A stretch of 64,000 nucleotides of DNA, taken from assembly GCA_026745465.1 (NCBI GenBank), contig JACYXH010000352.1, forward strand, positions 692,001 through 756,000, read 5' to 3'. The DNA comes from Lota lota (Eukaryota; Chordata; Actinopteri; Gadiformes; Lotidae). The position numbers were made by a program, and so were the translations under genes. The notes under the pieces are model-generated. The model was not told the origin of the DNA, did no database searches, and was given only the letters and a program-made list of their open reading frames with translations. Positions 1 to 37,877 of the stretch are shown piece after piece (position 1 is the first letter of the stretch; every line of letters begins with the position of its first letter).

Positions 1-2671
<2,671 letters not shown>

Positions 2672-2708
2672 AGGGACATTGTTGCGCCACTTAATACCTG
2701 TGTTTTTG

Positions 2709-2839
<131 letters not shown>

Positions 2840-3205
2840 AAATACTGTCTATTTATAGTATGCGTTATTGTTTTGTAGATGCAAGTATGTATCGTCGGAA
2901 CAGTTATCAGAATGATATCATGATTGTAATTTGAACGGTTACGGTTTTGAGTTTTAACCGTTGACTCATAACTCATGTTCTACGTCAAAGTTCTGAACGG
3001 TGGTGGAACTCGTGACCCGTATTTAGCTGCAGTTTCCCGGTTTCTTATCCGTTCATTCATCACAACTCAGCCCGGTATGTGTTTCAGGCTCTTGTTTATA
3101 ATGACCACAGATGTCGGAGGCATTAAAGGCAGTGATTAGCCCCAGCTCCCTCGCGAGTTATCACAAACCCTCGATCTAGTGCTAACATTAACAGGCTGCC
3201 AGTGA

Positions 3206-3320
<115 letters not shown>

Positions 3321-3985
3321 TACATAGCCTCAATGTGTTTATATACACAGGTTTCTTTATGCACACCAGGGTGTGTTGGTGATTACTTGAGACGACAAAC
3401 AAAAAGACTACATGGCTTTTGCTGTTAGTTAACAATAGTGGTAGAGTACATGATCACATTATTGCTGAGGTTTGTACCTTGTAATTTAATGGAAGACAAC
3501 GACCTCTGTTAGAATATATTTAAATCAATCAATCAATCAATCAATCATCCAGGAATTGGGTAGGGATCCCCCATTCTTACAATTCTTCTAAACGTGAGTG
3601 TGAAAATGCTTAGGATTTTTCGTAATGATCAGGAAAAGCATATTATTACACAGAAAAGATGGAGGCTCCCTCGCTCTCTTATCTTATCCTTTCGCCCAGC
3701 AACCCAGACAAAAGGGCACCATGTTAGTCCCCTTCCCCCAGACATGACTATCTGGTAGACGGATAAAACCGATGTACAGCTTTAATTGATATACTGGTCT
3801 CCACTGACACTTCTTTTGGCTGCATACAAGTTAAGGATTACTAATGAAAAGTTGAAAAAAAATAACTGAAGAAAACTATTATATACTCAGTGATGTTGCC
3901 CATGAAACCAATATCATGTGTGTATCTACAACAGTTTATTGAAAGGTGACTAAAGTATAAAACAGTACAGAACAGAATTACAACG

Positions 3986-4104
<119 letters not shown>

Positions 4105-4466
4105 CTTTCTCTCATAATTGCTGTGAATCGGAGGTCTGAATCACTTGTCTTATTCTGCATCCACACACTATAGGAGTGAGCAGAAAAAGTAATATAAAGT
4201 CCACAAACTGTGAAATGTGGAGAGGCCTCTAAACCACATTGTCCTTAATGGGAGGCCTCTAACTAGATCCATGTGTGAAGCTCTACTCTTTTTCCTCCAT
4301 AGCTTCCCCTCTCAATCTCTCTCGTCCTTCTGCCCTCTGTAAACGAGATGCAACAACAACATTCTGCCTTTCTATTTGAAATGTTTGTCATTTATTTTGA
4401 AGGAACCATACATCTCAACAGGAAAGTGTGTATTGAAGTGTAAATTAAAAGTAAAAAATAAATAAA

Positions 4467-9997
<5,531 letters not shown>

Positions 9998-10105
9998 AAT
10001 GGGCGGGGAGGGGGGGGGGGGATGTCGTGTTACCACCCACAATATTGGATCGTAATATTTCATTACATATTTCATTTATTCATTAATTATTATTATTTTT
10101 AATTA

Positions 10106-10111
10106 AATAAA
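10106..10111 (+). terminator. lrrc18: polyadenylation signal of lrrc18
   Basis: AATAAA 109 bases after the stop codon, in an AT-rich stretch; the first canonical signal downstream of the gene. Confidence 0.6.
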
Positions 10112-10630
10112 AGTATTGGTTTTAGATTAAATGCTCTAATTGAATATTGTTTCTAACATTTACATGTCAGAGATACAGCATTTTAGGCAAATGTCCGTTT
10201 TGTTCTAATTGGGTTACTAAATGTACAAATGCGGTCCACTGATATTTTACTACAATTATAGTGCCATCTACACGGCGATCCCGCCGGCTATCCCGGCAAG
10301 TCTGGGGATCTGCATGGAGTCTTCTCGCTTCAGCCCAGGAGAGAGCGTTGAACCTCCAACGGCAGGGAGAGGATTTTTGATTATTTTCAATGACATTAAA
10401 GAATATCCCAAAATGCAGTGACAGCACCATCTGGGGTTCAACTCAGACATGGCATTTTGCAGATTATTGTATAGACTTGCAGGTGAGGCCTGGAACAATC
10501 AAAGCATTAAATCAATCTAAATCGAAATACTAATGTACACACAAAGTACACAATTCAGTAGAGAGGTTCACAAAAACATATGTTGAATGAAGATTGGGAA
10601 GGACAGTGCAATTGCGTATATTTGGCGTAC

Positions 10631-10727
10631 CTGCAAGAGACGGACCAATATTCAACACAGGGTCACCTGGTTCCCTCCACCATGCCGCCCACGTCTGCTG
10701 CAAGTCCATCTGCTCTTCCACCTTCAT
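10631..10727 (-). other. possible orphan exon, minus strand
   Basis: On the minus strand a pyrimidine-rich CACTTTCTTTTCAG acceptor precedes a 97-bp open segment beginning ATGAAGGTGGAAGAGCAG. It ends GCTTGCAG-like at a GTACGC donor. The translation begins MKVEEQMDLQQTWAAWW. I do not recognise the peptide and found no partner exons. It might belong to a gene on the opposite strand (for example a diverged relic of WDFY4, expected on this strand by synteny) or be chance. Confidence 0.2.
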
Positions 10728-11017
10728 CTGAAAAGAAAGTGAAAGATTGATCCCTGAGAGGACATGATTCACAGCCAGAAGAGGCAGGGTAAATCTAGAA
10801 CCTTCTGTACGCAGCAAGTATGTTTCAGATGTGTCGTTGATGTAAAACTAACATTCTTGCCAAAACTAGCCGGGTTAAATAAATTCTAATCAAGACCAAT
10901 TAAGATTTCAACCTCAGCGTCTTACCAACGTCCACACTGGGGTCTAAAAGCCATACTTCTCCGGGCCTTTGGTCCATCCACAGCGGCGGTCCAGGGGTTT
11001 AAAGAACATGCCCATTT

Positions 11018-11175
11018 GTCATTTAGCAGACACTTGCACCACGAGACTTGGTGACCGAATACTTTGTGTTAAATCACCAAGTCACTTTGTACAAGTAAAT
11101 GTACGTCATACATTTAAGAAGCGCGTAGAGGTTGGCCTGGGAGTCGAGACTCTAGCCACTAAGCCGTCCCATTAC
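11018..11175 (-). mobile_element. tRNA-derived SINE remnant (reverse orientation)
   Basis: Begins with the reverse complement of the common fish SINE tail (tttagcagacacttg, i.e. caagtgtctgctaaa). It ends with a degraded tRNA-like promoter region (gagtcgagactctagccact, reverse B/A boxes). Heavily diverged. Confidence 0.55.
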
Positions 11176-12448
11176 ATTGGTGACCACTTGGAACAATCAA
11201 GTATTTACAGATCAGCCTGGATTGATTTATCTTTGTGGATAGATGGGGCGTCTTCCGACAGCAGTGATCTTCAGACCCACTCACTCCGTCAAATCTGGCT
11301 AAATGTATACACCACCAGGTCTCGGCTGCCATCCTTGATTTTATTGATGATCCGATTTCCTTAACTATTTATCAGTGGGTCTGGAGAAGAGTTAACCTTT
11401 TCTGGGGGAGGAGCTCAAGCGGTCCAGATGCCCTGCCACCTGCATAGCCTCAGTCACTCCTGGAGGTAGACACATTTCCACACAGAACACTGCTCCCCGT
11501 TCATAGGATATGATAGCATTTACTAAATATGCAAATACTTATTTTGATTATTTGATTCCACCAATGCAACAGCTAATTCAGAGAGAGATGTAAACCTAGT
11601 TACTTTTATTCCATTTCTCTCCTCAAACCAATAGACAGCTGTTCACTGTAGTGTATCTTGGTTATCATTATTTGGCTATGATTTGCACCATTTCCATCTC
11701 TATAATTGGCTTGTAAGTATAAAGTGTCACCTTAAAATACCTGATTATAGCTCAAATACACAAGTCTCTAATACAGAGAAATACGGAAGCTGCTCCGTTC
11801 AAATAAACCATAGCAATTTACATGGAGCTGTGCTTGGAAGTTATATTCAAGTTCCAGGAGTGGGCCTTTTATCGAGTAGTCTTCATAATCGTCATCATCA
11901 TCAACATCAGGACCACCAGTTCATACAGGGTACACTCCATTAACGACCAAACACCGAGTTACAACCGACTCAACGAGTCCCAAAAAACTACATACTGAAG
12001 ATTGAGCGTTTGAGATGTTTTGCTCGTAGACGTATTCTTCAGACTGCATCAATAGGCACAAATAAGTAAACTGACTGGTGGTCACGTTTGTCCACCATTG
12101 TTCTGCCAAAAGCACAAAAAACTTAGAAAACATTATTATCTACGTAAGGTTACACAGGGCTGAATTTGATACTGAACGCATCTATACCATGTCCACATAC
12201 AATATATATCATACGCACATCTGACTTTCTGACAAAGACTTTCCAACATCATTACCAATGCCTGGATTATGAACACATAATAATCTTACAAATAAGATAC
12301 ATTGTGATATACAGATCCGGATTGCACAATTCTTCGTTCGTCTCCAACCAAACATTCAAACGGAAACGTATGGTATGGGAGTGTCAGAAAGCACAATCCA
12401 CACACTGCAGCTCTGCGGTGCAGAGCAACTATTGTTGAAAGAAAGGGC

Positions 12449-12453
12449 AAAAA
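12449..12453 (-). terminator. Pol III terminator of tRNA-Gly
   Basis: Five T residues on the minus strand, three bases after the tRNA 3' end. Confidence 0.85.
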
Positions 12454-12456
12454 GCG

Positions 12457-12527
12457 TGCGCCGCCCGGGAATCGAACCCGGGTCGCAAGAATGGGAATCT
12501 TGCATGATACCACTACACCAGCGGCGC
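12457..12527 (-). tRNA. tRNA-Gly (anticodon CCC)
   Basis: A 71-nt minus-strand gene starting GCGCCGCTGGTGTAGTGGTA. The acceptor stem GCGCCGC/GCGGCGC is perfect, with discriminator A. The anticodon stem CAAGA/TCTTG encloses loop TTCCCAT (anticodon CCC). The T-arm is CCGGG TTCGATT CCCGG. Internal promoter A box (TGGTGTAGTGG) and B box (GGTTCGATTCC) match consensus. A TTTTT Pol III terminator follows at 12449-12453. The sequence looks identical or nearly so to the conserved vertebrate tRNA-Gly-CCC, so it is probably functional. There is no intron. Confidence 0.96.
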
Positions 12528-12976
12528 CCATACCACAGCATGTCAAAAAAATGCCACTAGTTAGAAAACTTAGCCAAAAATCAGTTGAAAAGATCTTTGT
12601 TAATATTTTGTGTTCCTATTTATATTTTTGATTGCAAGATTTTACACATTATGCTTGCGGTCCATCACCCGTTTCTTAGGTTTACATTTTAACACCCAAC
12701 GATGTTCATTTTATTTCGAAATAAACCGGAAGTGATAGCCACGGAACGCCTTTGTTTTGCAGATGAATGTTTTACTTCTGGGTTCAGATTTTGAGGCTGT
12801 TTCTTTTAAGGCTATTTTATAGACCCAAATCCATCATTTGGCTGCTTTGTTAGAGATTTTAACAGTCGAGAATATCTTGATTACTTTAGGAACAATAACC
12901 TCCAGCAGCCCACGGGACTAGCTGATAAACCGCTACGATAGCAGCATGGTAGAAATACCATTTACTGTACAGCCTT

Positions 12977-13088
12977 GCTAGCCAGTCCAGAAGTATGCAT
13001 TTAGGCTAGCCAGTCCAGAAGTATGCATTTAGGCTAGCCAGTCCAGAAGTATGCATTTAGGCTAGCCAGTCCAGAAGTATGCATTTAG
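12977..13088. repeat. 28-bp minisatellite, 4 copies
   Basis: Four identical direct copies of a 28-bp unit (starts gctagccagtccagaagt and ends catttag), with no spacing. Perfect identity implies recent expansion. Confidence 0.97.
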
Positions 13089-13783
13089 GCTGGGATAACG
13101 TGTTACCTCCAACTACGAGGACTCGGATCTGATCCTCAGCGTGAGTCAAGTACATTCATCTGGCCGTTCACAACGCTGGCTGAGTAACACCATGGTCAAG
13201 GGGAACAGATTCTTAAACGATGAACCGCGACATTGCAGTTTTGCATATCCCAACAACAAATCTTATTTCTGAAAAAGGAAAGAAAGAAAAAAGGGGACAT
13301 TTAGCCTATTCGTATCATGGTGAATGTAGTAACGTTACTGTAACAGGTTGGGAGGTAGGCCTACGTGCCTAATGGTTTACTGTGATGTGTTTTAAGCGTT
13401 GGTACCCCAGTCAAAAACAATCAAAAGTGGACTACTCAAATAAGTTATCTTTGTATATTGTATTGATATTGTTTATGACCGGTCTGCTTGTGGTATAAAA
13501 TCCATAGATAGACCCTCTCGTAGCGAGGTCGCGTCACAGCCTATCTGACAGACATGAGACAAATTAGCAACGCTGTCCTAGTTAATATGCATGAGCAACC
13601 TACAACCTTTGACATTTAAAACACGGATCAATATCTTGGAATATAATATCTTTATAGTTGGAATCCTATTCTGTTTAAAACGGGGACAGGCCACCAGAAA
13701 TGGGGACGTCTGTTCACCCACATTTACACCAATAACAAAGCGGGCATAAAGGTTTTTTTGGTTTGTTTACACCCAGACTACTC

Positions 13784-16700
13784 ATGTCGGACAGAGGCGA
13801 GGTTGTGGAGTGGGTGGAAACCACAGAGGAAGTCATCATTATTGAGGAGTGTGTACTGCCTAATGGTAACTCCTCTGCGGGTAAGGCATTCACTATCCTT
13901 TACGGTTAATGACTTCATCTAATCTTTATTATTGGTTGTCATCAGATTCTCCCTGACGATATATCTTTTTTTTTTTTTTATTATTATTATATCAGTGCTT
14001 CAAGTATCAGAACCAACAGAAACCCCCATGCAGAAGTTGCTGGACACAATGGTGCAAGGAGAAGATGCTGAATTTGATGATGGCTTTTGTAAGCAATGAC
14101 CTGTTTTTCATAATAAAATCAATAGACCTCATACCAAGGACACTGACTCAGCTCAGTGGTATTGCTCACCTTTTCTTTTTGTGATACGCGGTTTCCAACT
14201 AGTTTTTCCTACAGATTGTGACGAGTGCCGGCCTCTGTTCCAAGAGCAAAGCAGCGTGTGCATCACCGGCCCGTCCTTCATCCTGGACTCGCCCGCCAAC
14301 ATGGCCGTGCCTCAGAGAGCGCTCCTGACGCTTCCCCATGGGCTGATGATAGGGAGGTCCAGCATTCCCAACACAGGCATCGGGGTCATGAACCAGGGGC
14401 CGGCGGTGACCCCCGGAATGCATTTTGGGCCCTATGAGGGGGAAGTGACCTCCAGAGAGGACGCAGTGGCCAGCAGGTTCTCCTGGGAGGTGAGCCGGAC
14501 CACGGGCAGCAAAAACCAACATGAACCCGTTGGATCTTACTTCCGTAATGTGGAGGATATTAAGGGTGGGACTTAATAGAGGAGGGATGTGATGATATCA
14601 TTCAGGGATGATTGCCCATAGTTGGGGGGGTAGTTTTAGGAAGTTAGCCAGCAAGAATGATTTCTTTAAAAGTGGTTCTACCTGTGTGTAATACATGTCG
14701 TTGGGTGACTGTTAGTAGACACTTGTTTGGATTTCTCTAGATATACAAAGTAAATGATGGCTACGACTACATTGATGCAGCGAGAGAAACACACTCAAAC
14801 TGGATGAGGTGAGCACTGTACACATTCTATTTGTATCACTGAAGACAATACCTTCCATTCATATACATACAAAATGCATTGTATTCAGATGAAGCGTAAT
14901 GCATTCTATCCATGTAGCCACCTCTCACTGCCCTTCGTCAGTCTGAGCTCCCTGCATCCTTTTATCAAACAGGTATGTGAACTGTGCCCGCAACCCAGAG
15001 GAGACCAACCTGCTGGCGGTCCAGTACAAGGGCAGCATTCTGTTCCACTGCTGCCGCACCATCCAGCCAGGAGACGAGCTGGTGCTGTGGCCCAGCGCAG
15101 GGCTGGTGCGCCGGCTCAGCGAGGCCTGGAGCCACATGTGGCTCAGGAAGCTTACTCCCTCAGGTGAGGGGGCTCTCTAGGTCCCTCTTATTGAGGAAAC
15201 ACGTGTTCAGAGATACACCCCCTCCTCCAAAGATGATATGCTTTGACATGAAAAAAAGGACCTCATTCTCTCTTACTTGAAGATGTTCAAAATAGCCATA
15301 TTTAATTTTCGTTTTGTTTCTTTTCAGAGAGTGACCCGGGCGTCGCGTCTCAGATGTTCCTCTGCGCCCACTGCCCGCTGTCCTTCACCACGGAAACGTA
15401 CCGCCAGCGCCACGTGGAACACTTCCACATGCAGCCAAAGATGAAGTGTTCCACACCCGACACAGAGGCCGCAGAACCCCAGAACCAGGACCACGCTCCC
15501 GGGGAAGACTTCGCCGCCGCCGCCACTCCCAACCCGCTCGACGCCTTGATGGTGTTGGACGCCTTCGAGGCCAAAACGTGCCCCGAGTGCGGCAAGATAT
15601 TCAAACACACGCATCACCTGAAGCGGCACATGCTGTCGGTGCACTCCAACAAGCGGCCCTACTGCTGCCCCCAGTGCCGACGCAGCTTCAGCCAGGCCTC
15701 GGGCCTGCTCCGGCACCAGCTGGTGCACAGCAAGCAGGCCCTGGGCGAGGCGCCGTGCGACCAGAGCCAAAGCTGCCGACAGGAGGCCGAGACGGAGGCC
15801 GCAATGGAGACGGGAGGCTCGCTGCAAATGCCGTCGCTGCCCGACACTAGCGGCGGTGAGGCGGCCGTCGCCGCTCAAGAACCGCCAGGAGCCGAGGAAG
15901 CGACGGTCGCCGAGCACACGCCCGGGCAAGAGAGCCGCCCCCTACAGGAGGCCGAAGGAACGGCGCCGGAGGAGAAGCTGAACACGTGCGTCCAATGCGA
16001 CAAGAGCTTCTCGAACGTGCGCTACCTCGAGAAGCACCAGACACGCGTCCACGGCAGCCTGCGGCCCTACGTGTGCACGCTGTGCAGGAAGACCTTCTTC
16101 CAGCACAACGACCTGGCCAGGCACCTCAAGTCTCACCAAGCCAAGGAGAAGGACAAGACGGGGAAGCCGTGCACGGCCCCGGCCGAGGGGGATGGCGAGA
16201 GTTCAGCGGCGTCCACAGATGACACCCACGATCAGGACGTGGAAGACCTGGACTTCATCGCAGAGCCCTCGGCGCCCCAAATACCGGAACCCCCCAAAGA
16301 AGCGGCGTACCGGAGGCCGCAGCGCCTCGGGGTTCGCTCAAAGCTCTCCGCCATAACAAAGCTCATAGCCCCCAAGCGAAGGACTCCCGCCAACAAGAGG
16401 AAGACCCCGAGCCCGGCGCCGATCGTTCCGGGGAGCCGAGAGGTGGCCGATGTCGGCGCGTCTACTCCAGAAGGCCGGGCAAGAGCGCCGGCCGACGGCA
16501 GCGCCTACAGCTGTGCCCACTGCAAACAAAGCTACGAGTCCGACGAGGCGCTGAAGGAGCACGCCTGCGCCACGGCGCCGCACAAGTGCTCGCGCTGCGG
16601 CGCCGCCTTCAAGAAGGCGGGCTTCCTCAAGCGGCACGAGGGGACGGCGCACGTGGGCACCAGGTCGTACGCGTGCGACGTGTGCGGCAAGGCCTTCAGC

Positions 16701-17450
16701 AAGCTGTTCAACCTGAAGCAGCACCAGAAGATCAAGAGCTGCGGCAAGCACCACTGCACGTCCGAGATCTTCTCCTGCGCCTACTGCCCCTTCTCCTTCA
16801 CCATCCGCAGCTACCTGCGCAAGCACGTGCGCAGACACCACCCCTTGGAGTTCGTGTCGCTCTCCGAGTCGGAGCGCCTCGCCGACGGGCCAGAAGGCCG
16901 TGAGGGCGATGAGGAGGAGGAGGAGGAGGAGGTGGTGGTGGTGGGAGAAGGGGCGCACGTTTGCCCCAAATGCGGGAAGAAATACAGCACCGCAAGGAAG
17001 TACACGGCGCACCGCTGCTTCCAGCAGGTGGTCCTGTACCTGTGCACGGACTGCGGCAAGGGCTTCACCAACCACTACAGCCTCAAGCAGCACCAGCGCG
17101 TCCACACGGGCGTGCGGCCCCACGGCTGCCCGCACTGCCTCAAGACCTTCGTGCACATGGGCCAGCTGAACGTGCACCTGCGCACGCACACGGGGGAGAG
17201 GCCCTACCTGTGCACCCACTGCGGCGAAAGCTTCCGCCAGTCGGGGGACCTGAAGCGGCACGAGCGGAAGCACACGGGCGTGCGGCCGCACAGCTGCCCC
17301 GAGTGCTTCAAGAGCTTCAGCCGTCCGCAGAGCCTGCGCGCCCACCTGCTGCTGCACCTGGGCCAGAGGATGTTCAAGTGCGACGAGTGCGGGAAGAGCT
17401 TCTCGCGGAACTACCACCTCAGGAGACACCAACAGAAAATGCACTCGTGA
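13784..17450 (+). CDS. prdm9: prdm9-like PR/SET and 15-zinc-finger protein (PRDM9-beta type)
   Basis: Six coding exons: 13784-13880, 13996-14088, 14215-14489, 14741-14808, 14973-15163 and 15328-17450. All are GT-AG and in phase, giving 948 residues. Residues 1-63 are acidic with no KRAB or SSXRD match. Residues 64-228 form a PR/SET domain of the PRDM9/7 family: IGRSSIPNTGIGV, GMHFGPYEGEV, NWMRYVNCARNPEETNLLAVQY, and RTIQPGDELVLW. The tyrosine of HFGPYEG (Y137) is present. The positions of human Y341 and Y357 read F202 and P218, so methyltransferase activity is doubtful. From residue 254 the large last exon encodes 15 C2H2-type fingers, three of them C2HC variants. Spacers separate the groups, and canonical TGERP-like linkers appear only in the last five. 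The fingers differ from one another, unlike the minisatellite array of recombination-directing PRDM9. Probable nuclear DNA-binding regulator. Confidence 0.88.
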
Positions 17451-17788
17451 TTCGGGACCTAATTCCTGGATCTAATTTAATTTGGAGACAATTGTTTAAA
17501 AGAAATGTACCTTTTTTGGGGGGTTGGGGTGGGGAGGGGGACCTCGTCTTCTTCTGGGTGTGAAATTCACCAGTTGACTGGGAAAAACGGATTGAGAATG
17601 CTTTCATGTTCTAATGCATTTAATGAGGGCTGCTTTAAATTCTCCTCATGCTTTTTTTTTTAACCGCTTTAAGTTGAAGTTGATCACGATACAGTTGCAT
17701 ACATTTCTGTATCCCCTTTAACATTATCGCTCAATCAGAAACATCGCTGAGTTCTAGCAGTTTAAAATGTTGCAAAGTACTACGTGGA

Positions 17789-17794
17789 AATAAA
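17789..17794 (+). terminator. prdm9: polyadenylation signal of the prdm9-like gene
   Basis: AATAAA 339 bases after the stop codon; the ppp1r9b signal on the other strand lies only about 35 bp further on. Confidence 0.6.
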
Positions 17795-17825
17795 AACCAC
17801 CAAGCTTTACCATCACTGTTGACCA

Positions 17826-17831
17826 TTTATT
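17826..17831 (-). terminator. ppp1r9b: polyadenylation signal of ppp1r9b
   Basis: TTTATT on + (AATAAA on -). It would give ppp1r9b a 3' UTR of about 1.5 kb (17.8-19.355 kb). That stretch contains poly-T/A runs and no reading frame of note. Confidence 0.45.
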
Positions 17832-19355
17832 CCACAAGACATACAATGCAAAGCATGTGCCCTGTACAAGCCTTAATATTATGAAAATACTCATGCCGAT
17901 TATTATTTTTTAACTCCCATTAGCCTAACACTTTTATGGTTACCCAGATATATTTCTCACAACATACTGTATATCTTTTTTCCTCGTTCACTGCATTGCT
18001 ATTGTTCCGTTTTTTTTTTTTTTTTTAATCTTCATCGCCGTTGTATACGTCTGTCACTACATCTCGTAAACATTAAGCGTTGTTTAAAATATTCCAGTTT
18101 TTATCTGGACTATACAAACATACCGGTATGACAGTTGACACAAGTAAGACCCAATTCACTTCAAAGTGTGTGTGCGGATTGAAACAGGGGTGACCCTGGC
18201 AGTGGTCCATGTGCTACACACAGATGGGGGCGGGGGCTGGGGGGAGTTAGGGATACAGGGGTGTTGTGTGCAGCTGCTGGTTCGTTACACTACATATTCA
18301 AATCTAAAAATCTACTGCTGGTACGGGCGTCTAAAACCACCCAAGTCCCAGTTGTGTTTCGTTTATATGTATATTTGTATATCAGTAGTGCTAGCTAATA
18401 ATACCGGTTACAACAACCCTTGGCAACATCCATCTTGAAGAAAAATCACAAAAAAACAACTTGTAATCCATTTCCATCCATTTCTTATTGTGGCACAGCA
18501 GTTCAGGAATCTGGTCCATGTTAGGAAAGTAGTAGAGCATTTTGACGACGAGAGTGAAAACCAGCGATTGTTTGATCGTCGAAGTGCAAAGGAGTCTTGT
18601 TATGTTAAAGAAAAAGAAAATGTAAGAAATAAAAAGCAGAAACCGCTTTGAAAGGTAGGCAGCAGGTGTTTTTTTTTTTTTTTTTTTAAGATGCGAGGAG
18701 GAAACCATTCTGAAGGAGGTCAGGGTATTGGTGTACACGTTTAGGAGTCACTTTGGACTCCACGCCGTTCCAGTGATGCTGATATCCCTCTCAAGTGCAA
18801 TAGCCGTTCAAACGAACACACCTCTCTCGATCACATAAATTACACACACTGATCCTCAATGTCATTAGTTTCTATAATGTTAAATGTTTTACACATTAAT
18901 AAAAATATATACACGGCCCCCAACATTGTGTGATGCACCACATACAGCGTAACACCGTCCGTACGATTCAAAACATCTCACAAAAACGAGGCAAAGGGAA
19001 AGTTGTAATTTGTTTGGCAATTAAAAGCAAAAGCTAAAAGAAAAGAAAAATACAAATGGGGAGGTTAAATACTGAACTCTCAAAAACACCACGACTACTG
19101 CAACCGAAAATGTTGTCCTTTGTGAAGAGAAAACGACCTTTCCAATTGTAATCCGAAAAAGAAAAGTTAAAAAGGGTTCAAATAAACTATGTGGGGTTAC
19201 AAAGCTGAAGGGTACATACACAGTACGCTTGGAGACCAAAGATACCCTGCGCTTCACTGCAAGTACAATAACACCATCACCGTCGTAGTCTCCTTAAATC
19301 TCAAGTTCTGCTTCCATTGCTAAACACCGCGAGGAGAAAGGCTTCTTTTTGTTCC

Positions 19356-37838
<18,483 letters not shown>

Positions 37839-37844
37839 GGTCGG

Positions 37845-37877
37845 TCAGGCGTCGCAACGGATGCTCGCCAGCAGCAT
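37845..37877 (-). other. ppp1r9b: upstream open reading frame of ppp1r9b
   Basis: On the minus strand an ATG at 37877-37875 opens a 10-codon frame (MLLASIRCDA) whose TGA ends six bases before the main start codon. It is relevant only if the 5' UTR includes this stretch without an intervening splice, which the sequence does not settle. Confidence 0.4.

Larger units (their letters stand above)
10112..13783. other. lrrc18-prdm9 spacer
   Basis: Holds a possible isolated minus-strand exon (10631-10727), a SINE remnant, a tRNA-Gly gene and a 28-bp x4 tandem repeat, each listed separately. A TATAAAA lies at 13494-13500, about 285 bases before the prdm9 start codon. It could be a promoter element but has no other support. 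Confidence 0.4.

Noticed and set aside
16338-17444. Long minus-strand open frame (368 codons) opposite the zinc-finger exon
   Set aside because: Antisense shadow of GC-rich C2H2 codons. It has no domain, and the + strand frame has unmistakable zinc fingers.
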